Below, piece after piece: positions 43,715 through 53,833 of a stretch of DNA of 64,000 nucleotides (position 1 is the first letter of the stretch; each line of letters starts with the position of its first letter). Location of the stretch: contig CAJZBQ010000003.1 of the NCBI GenBank assembly GCA_914767885.1, positions 682,001-746,000 on the forward strand. The letters run 5' to 3'. The translations under genes were made by a program, and so were the position numbers. The stretch is from Blepharisma stoltei. Lineage: Eukaryota > Ciliophora > Heterotrichea > Heterotrichida > Blepharismidae. The notes under the pieces were generated by a model that was not told the DNA's origin, made no database searches, and saw only the letters and a program-made list of their open reading frames with translations.

Positions 43715-44352
43715 ATGTCTAGAGATTTTATTTTTTATATGCAAAATAGTTTTTGCATTCAAAATGAGACCGAAAAAATGAAAGATAAAAATATCAAAGA
43801 ATTTTATAAGATTTCTGGTCCAGTACAAAAATGACCTCGGATTAAGCTCTGTTCTAACTTTTATCACATTATTCTAGCCATCATCGCTCTTTTAGTATCA
43901 TCAATATCTATTGCGTATTTTTATTATGAGGTTTGGTTTACCCTGGTGAAATTATCCTAGCTATATTAGGGAAGCAAGGTCCATGTGGCTTTTCCTACCT
44001 GACCTTAGGAAATGAAATTTTCCAGAAGGGTACCACTTAGCCCAGGTGGTGGAGACTGGGACCTTTAGGGTGCCTAACGGACCCAACTAAAAGCCTGAGC
44101 TCGGAAGAGTTAAAGCCCAAACTTCAAGAATGGTGTCCTCTTTTGGTGATTAAAAGCGAATGCGGCCACACCTTGGCACCCAAGGAAAATGGCTCGAAAT
44201 TATCCCCAGAGCAATGTTGAGGGTAGCTATGGTCGAGTAGTGTATAGATTAATTAAGATTAAGATATCACAGATTTTAATTATCTTAAAATTCTTTTAAA
44301 ATCAAGACAATCCAAAAAAAAGAAGAAAAAGAGTACCGCTGACAAAGTTTAA
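43715..44352 (+). CDS. Small single-pass membrane protein, split by SINE-like element
   Basis: Coding pieces are 43715-43927 and 44284-44352. Starts MSRDFIFYMQNSFCIQNE, one TGA Trp (GPVQKWPRIKL), one membrane helix (FYHIILAIIALLVSSISIAY), then after SINE removal LKILLKSRQSKKKKKKSTAD and a short end. About 92 aa. The Lys-rich tail is consistent with a cytosolic ER-retention style tail, but this is inference. Without removal the frame ends in the SINE. I do not recognise the family. The gene is invisible to ordinary ORF calling. Confidence 0.65.
43917..44283 (+). mobile_element. SINE-like element, 11-bp target duplication
   Basis: ATTTTTATTAT (43917-43927) and ATTTTAATTAT (44273-44283) differ by one base and bracket 345 GC-richer bases beginning GAGGTTTGGTTTACCCTGG and ending with an AT tail (TAGATTAATTAAGATTAAG) like the 2527 element. 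Removal restores AYFYYLKILLKS. Confidence 0.75.
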
Positions 44353-44494
44353 GCTCCAAACAGAAATCCCTCTGTAAGACAGTAAAATAAATTTGGCCAT
44401 TCAAAAATTTAAAAAAATCATTAAACTACGCATGGGATAAAATAAATCAATTAAGCCTAATTTAAGATGGCTATTAAAAATGCAGTCTAAAATA

Positions 44495-45743
44495 TTAACT
44501 CTTCGATGGAGCTCTTTTATTAATCCAATCTACTATTTTTTGAGTGATTTCAAAAATCTCTGGCTCGTGGCATATATCATGTCTCATTTCTTTATAATAC
44601 ACCAATTCCTTATCTTTCACCAGAGAATAAAATGGTGACGTCTATGGAAGATGGACTTCGAGACTCTCCATATGGAGTATATAGGACTTTTCTAGATGAG
44701 GCTGAAATAATGCCTCTGTCACTTTTTGAAGTAGGCCTTCGGGTTTGAGGAGGCTGAAGAGGAATTTTGCTTCTTTGCGGGAGGTTTTCCATTCCCTTGC
44801 CAGATAGGCTAGACAGTTTTGACTCCCACTTAGTCTTTGCTTATCGGGACTAGCATGGAATCCGCATGGGGTGGCTCTAGCTAATCTTTAGGTTAGGTGG
44901 GCTTACGCCATATAGGCTAGCGGTCTATCCGCTTATAGCCTTATAATTTTATCTTTTATCTTCCACCTTAGAATTTTTCACAAAATCTTTATTCAGTTGC
45001 TCACTTACCATAATATCATCTCCGCCCTGAAACAAAATAAAAGGAACTCTCACATTTCCTAGCTGAGGGCTTAATTCATCAAAAGCTCTTAATAGCGCTG
45101 CTCCAGTCCTCGCATTAAGTCTTCCATTATAATTTACTGGGTTTTCTCTCTGATACTGTTCCACATAAGGATTTCTTGACAGCATACTTATATCAGCAGG
45201 CTTTGTAGGAAGCCCAGGACAGCAGCAGGCCAAACATCTAATAATTTTCACTAACCATGGCTCTAAATCTGGATTAATTCCTAGCGCAGGTGCAAATAAA
45301 ATCATCCCGGTGACTATATTTGGTATCTGCAAAGCAATGTTCACACAAATGGCGCCTCCCATGCTTTCCCCTATTATAAATACAGGCGTTCCTTCTGAGT
45401 AATGTTCCCTTGCTTTTGAAATATACTCGATTCCGCAATTAACGTACTCGTCCACACTTCTAATGTTTCCTCTTGGACCACCACTGTTTCCATGGCTTTC
45501 TTGGTCAAATGCTAAAACTGCGAAGTTATTTTGATATAAAATACTTGCGGTGTAAGCGAAATTGAATGATGAAACGTGCATCCCATGAAAAAGAAATACA
45601 AGAGCTTGGGGGTTTGGGATGTGGTATCGGTAAGTATCTAACTTGCAGCCTTTGCTTGATTTTAAAAGGAGCCAGGACTCTTCAGGGTAGTCTATTCCAG
45701 CTCCGGGGACATGGCCTTCATACTTGCGCCACCACTCTGACAT
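44495..45743 (-). CDS. Monoglyceride lipase-like hydrolase, paralog B, split by SINE-like element
   Basis: Minus strand, ATG 45741-45743 (MSEWWRKYEGHVPGAGIDYP). Coding pieces are 45743-44956 and 44621-44495. Features: FLFHGMHVSSFNF, nucleophile elbow GESMGG, FQGGDDIMV, then after SINE removal VEDKELVYYKEMRHDICHEP with the catalytic His, ending INKRAPSKS. The catalytic His is therefore separated from the Ser by the element, and the germline copy is not functional as it stands. Same role as paralog A. Confidence 0.85.
44610..44967 (-). mobile_element. SINE-like element, 12-bp imperfect target duplication
   Basis: TTATCTTTCACC (44610-44621) and TTATCTTCCACC (44956-44967) flank 334 bases that begin AGAGAATAAAATGGTGACG. 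The body is GC-richer and shares the GAAGAGG/CGGGTTTGAGGAGG style blocks with relatives only loosely. Removal restores paralog B. Confidence 0.75.
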
Positions 45744-45914
45744 TTATTTTAATTTTAGACAAATAATGAAACTGTGAGAAATTGCATCAAATAATTTATA
45801 TAAATTAATAAGCAACATATTAACAAAAATCTTTAATATATTGATTTATAATTATAACAAAATTCTGCGTATCATTAAATTTTCTATTTAATTTATCCTT
45901 ATATTGATAATTAT

Positions 45915-48900
45915 TTAAACTTCGCCTTCATCAAATTTTCTCTGAGCCTTCAATTTCTGCGGCTTTGGGCAGAGTCTGCCTAATTTTTTGCACTCTATGC
46001 ATTTATCAGGACTATACACATCTTCTCCATTATATTCAGCATGAAAGTTACATTCTGGCCTATGATAATGATTTCCATGCACTAATGTTGGCGCTCTTAT
46101 GCACGAACACCTAAAGCAAAATTCAATTCCACAATCAGGCTGGGTGCATTTTACATGATCGCAGGCGTTGTCCTTTAGATAAGGATAATGGCATCCTGGA
46201 CATTCAGATACTGACTCTCCTTCTTTTTCTAAGTCTCTCAAGAGTTCTTTTCTTTCATTCTCATCACAGCTTCCTTCGTGCTGATCTTTCAGACATGCAG
46301 CACAAAATTTAGCTTTACATTGAGGACACCTTACCTTGTTTTGATCTATTTCAAATTCTGAATTGCACTTAGGGCATTCTGTGATTTTGTATTGCTTTTT
46401 TATTGAAATTTTATTATAATGGTCCCATTTTTCTGGACTCAAATTGGCAATCATAATACTTCCGTCTACTATCTCTAGGCACTCTGGAATAGGGCATTTA
46501 ATTCCATTTATTATTCTCCCAGAATCTATTTCGCTTTCTAAATATCCCACTAACTCCCCCTCCGTGAGCGAACCAAACCATTAGAAAAATCCATATTTTT
46601 TTGCCAAAAACCCACCCTCTGTGAACGAACCAAAATTTTTTTATAAAAAATTTTGATATATAAGTTGTAATTATTATAATGAAATCTCGGGCTAATTTTG
46701 TTTAATTTTAAACAAATTGCGTTTTAAAACATAAATTTTATAAATTAAATTAATATTTGCTTTCCAATTGTTGTGAATAAAGATTTTTTTAAATTTCGAA
46801 AAAAAAAATTTCTATCAAATTTCTATATAAATTTTTTTAAAAAAAAAATTAAACGCGAACAAGATTTTTTTGTTCGCTCGGAGGAAGAGTAAGCAATTTT
46901 TGCAAAAATAATGGTCGCAGGACAATGTAAGCATTTCTGCTCTTGAAAACTCTTCAATGCAAACCGCACAGCTTTTTTTAGATGGCAGAGGAGCAGGGTC
47001 TTCAAATTTCTTTAAAACTGAGATGTCAATCTCTTCTATCATTCTCCCACAAAAATAACAGACACTACCATTATCATTTACACATGAGTTAAAGCAGCCT
47101 TTACAAATTGTGCAGGGACACAAGCTTGGATTTAAGTCTTCTTGATTAAAGCTTCCCTTACAAATGTCACAGTAAAATTTATGATGGGTAGAAATCAGTT
47201 CATACTCTCCTTTACTGAAATTTCTGTGACAGAAAATACAATTTTGTGGTAAATAGCTGAATGATTCACAATTGATACACAGTCAATGTGTCTTACACTT
47301 TACCAAGCTAAATTCTGTAATAACCTCTTGGCAATACCCACAAACAGGCTTCACAATCCCAACAATTTCTTCCATCCTAATTTCTTCTTCACAAATAGGA
47401 CAAATTTTGGTTTGCGACACAATATTACTAATGCAGCTGTCACACATGCACTTGTGCTTATTCCTAAAATCTTCCTGCTTTTTCCTTCCTTCACAGTTAG
47501 GACATATGATGATTCCTTGTCCCCTATCTATTTTGTGCTGATATTGTTTTTGCCTTTCTTCTCTCATCTTGTCATAGTCTTGCCAGGTATTTCCTAATAC
47601 GGCTTTTACTTCGTCTTGACTAATTTCTTGGGTACACATCAGGCATGTTATAGGTGAGGTTTTTTCGAATGGGTTTAGTAAGAACATCCCTGCTGTTTGC
47701 TGCTCTAGGCAGTCGATTATGTCCTCTTGGCAGTATAAGTGACCGCATTTTAGCATAATGCAAGCTTGTTTTTCTTGGCAGTAAAAGCAGATTTCTAATA
47801 GTCGACAAGCGAAATTATCGCTCTTAGCCAATTTTAATAGATTTTCTTCAGCTTTAGTCAAATCGCTTAAGGATGGGCTATAATTGCAGTTATCTAAGCT
47901 TGTAAATTCATTCCAAAAGCTAGAAATCCTCTGACCGAAATCTGGGAGAAGATCCGATCTATGCAACTTATTACTCACTGATAAATGATATAAATTTTCA
48001 TATAAATACTGGACATGATTCAGCAGTTTTGCTGTGTAGTCTTCTGGAGCTCCTCGGACTGCTTGTTGATCACTACGATTCTGTGATCCTTGAGGCAAAA
48101 ATTGGCATGTTTCTAAGTCATAGCAGTCGTCTTGAATTTGTTTATGGGTGTAAAGCAAATCATAATGCCCAGGCTTCAATAGTAAATACATATCAGAATT
48201 ATTGCTTTCTTCAGGCTCAAAAGTATGAATGTCCAGTCCATCTCTTCTTAAGCAAATATGGTGGATCCTTATCTGAAGAGCTTCTGACATACAATTAAAG
48301 GCCACTCCTTCAGCTTCTTCTCCCATTTTCATCATTTTCATATACACAGACTGAGTAGTCCCGTATCCAATTTCATCAGAGATTAGAAATCCAGAAAGTT
48401 TTGTGCTTGTAGAATTATCAACTAAGTATAAAGAAGCAATTGCTCTCATTTCTCTGACAATAGTCTCATCATCGTTTATATCTTGAAAAATATTTTGAGC
48501 CTCTTTTATAGCTGACCATACATTTGCCTTTTTGCAGCTATATAAATAATCTAGGAGCTTTAAAAATTCTTTTCTGCGACTAAACCCATTAATTTCTCTA
48601 AAAATTCCTTGTCTTTTCTCAAGCTTGCTTATAAACTTTTCAAACTGGCTTAAATTTGTAGTTGGTCTACACAAGTGCTCGATATAGCTGACTCCTACAG
48701 CGCGATAATAGCAGTTCCCATCACCTCTTGACCTTCTGAATGCTGCATATTCTGTCCCCAATTTTTCAATACATTCTATTATTTTGCTGTTAAAAGCAAA
48801 TTCACTCTTCAGATAATATATATTTATTCTTGATTTTCCTACAGTTTCTGGGTATTCTTCATCGCCACCTTCTATCTTTTGTATCTCTGGTTCTGCGTTT

Positions 48901-49298
48901 TTTTCTTCTTTAACTATTACGTTCCAAATTTTCCCATTTTCAGACTTGTATAGAGTGACTTGAGATCCGACTAAAGGTTTAACTTTATCGATTGTAAACA
49001 GATTTTTTGGGACTATTATGCAAACAGAAGAATTGTATGAGGCTTGAACATTCACTAAATAGTTCTCTATTCGGTCTTCAACGATAATTCCGTCAACTGT
49101 GGAGTATGCATTGTATAGCTCAGCTTTATGATATTTGTCATTGTAATGGTAAATCCTTATCACAGAGTTTATAGGGGCTTTACTAATTCACGATGACGGG
49201 AGTGCAAGGTGCATTTGGTCTTCTGGTATGTATACTAGCAATTTATTGTCCTTGACTATCTGAGCACGCCCAAATACTTCCCTTTTATTTAGTTCCAT
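45915..49298 (-). CDS. Otubain-type OTU domain fused to RBR ubiquitin ligase
   Basis: Minus strand from ATG 49296-49298 (MELNKREVFGRAQIVKDNKL); pieces 49298-46893 and 46892-45915 minus the MITE, about 1,014 aa. N-terminal ~45 aa joins via a TGA Trp to the 626-aa frame. Residues ~180-420: otubain-like OTU domain with RRSRGDGNCYYRAVGVSYIE (catalytic Asp/Cys) and LLLKPGHYDLLYTHK (catalytic His). Next several RING-like Cys clusters (CFYCQEKQACIMLKCGHLYC; CPICEEEI). The end is an RBR module: RING1 CAVCIEEF...CDHYFCKNC, IBR CPKCNSEF...CPQCKAKFCAAC, RING2 CPGCHYPYLKDNACDHVKC with the thioester-forming Cys position kept. So one chain may both remove and attach ubiquitin. Joining across the MITE reads FCKNCLVGYLESEID. 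Confidence 0.87.
46551..46892. mobile_element. BogoMITE-like element, TAA duplication
   Basis: The 336-base copy (46554-46889) is flanked by TAA on the plus strand. It interrupts the RING1/IBR linker of the OTU-RBR gene. Doubled end on the left; the right hairpin is shortened (TTTTTTGTTCGCTCGGAGGA). Confidence 0.9.
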
Positions 49299-49443
49299 TT
49301 TCAATATTTATAGAATATAAAGCATTTTTATAAGGTTTTTCTTAATATAATCTCAGAATTACTATTTGAAAGTCTTAATTATTTACAGAAAAATAAAAAT
49401 TTATTTTATTATCAATCATTTGGACAGTTTTTCAATACATTCA

Positions 49444-50446
49444 CTATTTCACATCCACAGAAATCTCATCTTCACTAATATTATTGCTGATATCTATCGG
49501 ACTAGATGGGATTTCAGTGTTATCTAGCGCTCCACTAGCAGAGATTTTTGAATCAGTACTTTTTTGCTTGTTTTTAAAGAATTGGAACATTCAAAAAGCT
49601 ACAAATGATCCTGCCTCAATCAGAGTTCTGCAAACAATGAAGCAATATACAGCAATAAAGCCTAGTGATACTGGAGCACTGTCCTTGGAGAATTTGATAT
49701 GCTCACTCACATTGGAAATCATAATTGAGCCAAAAACTGCTAACTCCCCCTCCGTGAGTGAACAAAAAATTTTGTTCACTCATGGAAGGGTTAATGTTTT
49801 TTTTATACAAATTTTAAAAATATTTTTTTTTGAAATTCAAAAAAATCCTAATTCGCAAAAATTGGGAAGCAAATATTAATTTAATTTATAAAATTTATGT
49901 TTTAAACGCAATTTGTTTAAAATTAAACAGAATTAGTTCGAGATTTCATTATAATAATTATCACTTATATATCAAAATTTTTTTCAATTTAAAAAATTTT
50001 TGTTGACTCACGAGGGTGGGTTTTTGGGCAAAAATAGGGATTTTTTTAATGGTTTTGCTCACTCATGGAGGGGGGAGTAAGAAAATATAAGAGACCAACA
50101 AAAAGATTATTGAAATATTTTGAAATTTTTCCCAGTTGAGGTTTGCTGCTCTTTTTGATATTAGAGATTCAGCAAATACAAGGGTAAAATCAGCAAATAA
50201 TATAATAGCTGAGGTGATTAAATATACTCTGGCATATGTTTGCTTTGTAAAGGACTTTGGATCGTAAAAAGCAACTACTAAGCACGTAATTGCAAGTAAA
50301 ACTGTAAATAGCGGTAGCAGGATAGAGCTAAAAAAGTTCATTTCACCTGAAACAATAGAGTCGTCGATGGGTTCTGTTCTGTACTTTTCTCTTCCAGTGC
50401 TGTGGTTGCCCAGTGTAAACGTTCATCCTTCTCTCGAATCGTCCAT
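49444..50446 (-). CDS. Four-helix membrane protein, split by MITE
   Basis: Minus strand, ATG 50444-50446 (MDDSREGWTFTLGNHSTGRE), pieces 50446-50081 and 49743-49444, about 221 aa. Membrane helices: SSILLPLFTVLLAITCLVVA, YLITSAIILFADFTLVFAES, ISIIFLLVSYIF plus residues after the junction, and GFIAVYCFIVCRTLIEAGS. The C-terminal tail is acidic and polar (EIPSSPIDISNNISEDEISV). TGA is Trp twice. The MITE lies between helix 3 (VSYIF) and AVFGSIMISN. Family not recognised. Confidence 0.7.
49741..50080. mobile_element. BogoMITE-like element, TAA duplication
   Basis: The 334-base copy (49744-50077) is flanked by TAA, left hairpin CTCCGTGAGTGAACAAAA, doubled right end slightly decayed (TTGTTGACTCACGAGGGTGG). 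Confidence 0.9.
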
Positions 50447-50594
50447 TTATATAAAATTGCAGACACATTAGGTCATTCTTTGTTTATAAGAGTATTTAGA
50501 AATTTAAATATCTTTCTCTAGAAGCAGGGAGGCATTATTTAATCATTAAATTAATTTGTCATATTTTTATAGCAGATATTTTATTAATGATATA

Positions 50595-52765
50595 CTACTC
50601 TTTCTTTGCCGCTTCAGCAGCCTTTTTTTGTTTCTTCCATGACTCAGCTGTCTTTAAGATTTTATCTTCAAGCTCTTCCCCTTTTATATCTATATCAATG
50701 TCTTTGAAATCTTCAAAAAAATCCGCTTCTTCTATGTCATCTTTCCAAAGATGAGAATCATCCTTAAATGGCCCTTTATTCGCTTTCTCTTCAAATATTT
50801 CATACAGATCCTCAAAATATTCGTCTTTTTTCTCTGGGAACATGACCTCTTTAAAAGCCTCACTCTCTGCTTTTAATTGAAACAAAAACTCTTTTTCTAA
50901 TAAGCTCAGCTTATATTAAATTTTTCTTTAAAATTTAAAATTTCAAAAAATTAAGTTGTATTATACTTGCACTATAAAAATTAGAATTTTTTAAAAATCC
51001 AATTAAAAGAGGTGTCCTGATGCTTTTTTTTATTCCAGTATAAAGTGAAGGAGTCAGTATTTTTAAAGGTTTCAAGCTCCTCATTAAGCTCTTCATTCTT
51101 AAGATCCCAACTTTCCCAAACCTTTCTGGCTTTTTCATAAGTCTCGTCCTTTTCGAAATCTTCTTCAGAGTCCTCACCTTCTCTATGGTCTCCAAAAGAC
51201 CCTTTGAGTACTTCTTCGTTGTGCTGCTTCATCAGTCCAAACATTTTTTTCATGTTTTCTATATCTTTTGCTCGAGTTTCACTAGGGGGTTCATGCGCAA
51301 ATAAGTCTTCTGGGTCTTTTTGAGCATCTCTGTGGGAAATTGCATCAAATCTTTCTAAATGGTCAATGTGAGAAGTATTGTAGAGGACATCGTATTTTTT
51401 CTTAATTTCTGCTTCTAAGCCAATTATGTCTTTTAATTTTTGATCCCAGGCGTTATAGGAGTGTATTTTATGTTTAGGACGGCCTAAGAATTCTCCAAAG
51501 TCATACTCAAAAAACCCTTGGTTTGTTTTTCTGCCTAACTCCCCTCTCTCATGAGCGAACAAAACCGCTGGAAAAATCCCTATTTTTTTTGGGTAAAAAG
51601 ACACCCTTCTCAATGAAAGCGAACAAAAAATTTATTATGAAAAATATTTCGTAATATAGAATTATGAAATCTTGAGCTAATTGCATTATAAGCATAATTT
51701 TAATTATTAAATTTTTTTTGCAAATTAGGATTTTTTAAATTAAAAAAAAATTGATTATATTTTTATAGAAACAAAAATTAACCCCGTGTGAAAAAAATAT
51801 TATTCTCACACAGAGGGGGAGAGTAAACAGCCTGCTTCAACCATTTGTGCAAGCAGAGGACATGGTCGAAATTTATCATCCCCAGTCTCCTTATGAAAAA
51901 TCCTCAGTCCTTCTAACAATACATCAATCCCAATATAATCAGCATATTCCAGCGGCCCAATAAAATTAAAAAGTGACCTTCGCACTGCATTATCAATATC
52001 TTCTTTCCTCGCCACCCCTTCATGCAAAGCATAAGCAGCTTCATTTATAAGTAAATAAAGAGCCCTATTCGCAATAAACCCAGGGGTATCAAGACATATA
52101 GCAGGCTTAAAGCTCATTTCTATAGCATAATCACACGCCTTTTGTACTACCGCTTCTGAGCTACCCGAATGCGCCACAATTTCACATGCATTATATTTGA
52201 TCGGATACTGTGGAAAATGCATCCCAAGAATCCTATGTGGTGCCTTTGTATTTTTTGCTATTTTCCCTATTGAAATATGATTAGTCGTGCTTGCTATCAC
52301 AGAATTTTCACTTGTGTATTTCTCAATCTGTCTTATGACGTCGTTTTTAAGCACCAAGTCTTCATCAATGCTTTCTATTACAAAATTAGCATAGGATGTG
52401 TCTTCAAGATTCTGAGACCATGTGATTCTTTCTGGAGAACTTGCAAAAATGCAAAAAAAATTCTTTTATGCCATAAAATTATATTAATTTTTGCATTTTT
52501 GCAGTTTTCTCCATTTGTGTTTTTTAGTAATTTTTGAAAGTTCTCGATTCTTTCTTTCTATTACTTCATAAGCGTATGAGGTGCTTATATCTACCAATTT
52601 ATTTTTGTCATACAGCCATTTCTGAAAATATGCGTTGGAATATGCTAGTTTTTCTTCTGAAATATCGATTAGACGGACTAAAGCCTTTGAATTGCAGCTT
52701 GCAGCTAATGCAATAGCAGATCCATAGTGTCCTGCGCCTACTACTGCAAGGGAAAGTAAAGACAT
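50595..52765 (-). CDS. 3-hydroxyacyl-CoA dehydrogenase-like enzyme with long acidic C-terminal extension
   Basis: Minus strand, ATG 52763-52765. N-terminal NAD-binding fold: SLLSLAVVGAGHYGSAIALA (GxGxxG). After a short IES the domain continues ERITWSQNLEDTSYANFVIE, EKYTSENSVIASTTNHISIG, a typical MHFPQYPIKYNACEIV stretch and the C-terminal domain DTPGFIANRALYLLINEAAY. A MITE is removed to give AGCLGRKTNQGFFEYDF, the usual family ending. About 280 further residues follow (HSYNAWDQKLKDIIGLEAEI..., acidic, ending AAEAAKKE), which the family normally lacks. The core would oxidise 3-hydroxyacyl-CoA (beta-oxidation or butyrate pathway). A further break at about 50,886-50,996 is unresolved, so the extreme C-terminus might belong to a separate gene. 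Confidence 0.75.
50886..50996. other. Probable IES (borders unresolved)
   Basis: AT-rich segment between HQDTSFN and LEKEFLFQLKAESEAF. No TA pair gives an exact frame by eye; an additional small intron is possible. Confidence 0.45.
51536..51826. mobile_element. BogoMITE-like element, TAA duplication
   Basis: The 285-base copy (51539-51823) has diverged ends (CTCCCCTCTCATGAGCGAAC; right end TATTCTCACACAGAGGGGGA) and a shortened core. Removal joins EAGCL to GRKTNQGFF. Confidence 0.85.
52442..52503. other. Short palindromic IES
   Basis: TGCAAAAATGCAAAAAAAATT at the left faces AATTTTTGCATTTTTGCA at the right; about 62 bases in total. It separates ERKNRELSKI from SSPERITWSQ in the dehydrogenase gene. 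Exact ends are uncertain because simple removal leaves a one-base frame problem. Confidence 0.6.
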
Positions 52766-52778
52766 TTTATAATTACAT

Positions 52779-53696
52779 TTATAAATGATTATTCATTTCT
52801 AAGTGCTCAAGCCGAAGTGATAACCAGTTAATAGTCCTCCCAATGATTTCTGGGAATTCTGGCTCATTTGCGATGAAATGGTGCATATTTTCGTAGATTA
52901 CGAATTCTTTGTCTTCAGCCCGCGACCATCTGCCGAACGTTTCTGCTTGTTCTGGGTCTGAAAAATTGTCTTTTCCACCTTGGAAAAGGATAAAAGGCGT
53001 TTTTATGTCCCATAATCTCCCTCTAAGCCTCTCTATAGCATTGATTAAATTTACCGTTGTACCAATTTGGATTCTCCCTTTTACCATGTCAGGGTTTTCG
53101 TTTCACCATGAAGTATTATGAGGATTTCTCGATAAAGTTTCAATATCAATAGGCTCTGCCAGCATTGCAGGATAACAAAAAGAAATTCACTTGGAAAACT
53201 TATATTGGCATCGTGAAAAATTTGAATTTACTCCAATCTGGGGTGCAAAAAGAATAAGGCCTTTTATGACAGCTGGGTAGCTTAAAGCGATTTCTAGACA
53301 AATTGTGCCACCAATTCCGTCACCTGCTAAAAAGATTGGGGTGTCTTTAGGGTAATGCTCTTTTGCTCGAAAAATGTATTCGGCTGCGTCTTCGTAGGTA
53401 TTGTTTAGATCAGAATATACACCTCGAGGACCGCTGCTTTTGCCATGGCCAGCTTGATCGAAAGCAAGGACTTCAAATTTCTGCTTGGCAAGTTTGGAGG
53501 CGAAGTGGGTGTAATAGCTTGAAGAAGAAAATGACCCGTGAAATAGAAAAATAAGAGCTCGGGGGTTTGATACTGGGTAGCGGTAGGTATGGAGCTTGTG
53601 GCAAGAGCTGGAATGCAGAGATAGCCAGTCTTCTTCTGGGAAAAAGACACCTGCACTAGGAATCACGCCTTGGTATTTGACCCACCAGTCACTCAT
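52779..53696 (-). CDS. Monoglyceride lipase-like paralog D, nucleophile Ser replaced
   Basis: Minus strand. Start chosen at ATG 53694-53696 (MSDWWVKYQGVIPSAGVFFP) to match paralogs; an upstream Met adds four residues. About 305 aa with TGA Trp codons. It keeps FLFHGSFSSSSYY, FQGGKDNFSDP and MHHFIANEPEF (His), but the elbow is AGDGIGGTIC where the paralogs have GESMGG/GESLGG: the catalytic Ser codon is GGA (Gly). It is thus probably catalytically dead yet otherwise intact, with no stops or frameshifts. It sits 137 bases downstream of paralog E in the same direction. Confidence 0.85.
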
Positions 53697-53833
53697 TTTA
53701 ATTAGCAAGCAGTTATCTTAATGTAAATTTAATCATAAATTATTAAATGAGCTATAAATTTAAAAGCAAATGGTTATTAATAAAGCAAATTTACTGGCAG
53801 TAGTCTTTAATTATCTATTTTCTAGAGAATCTA

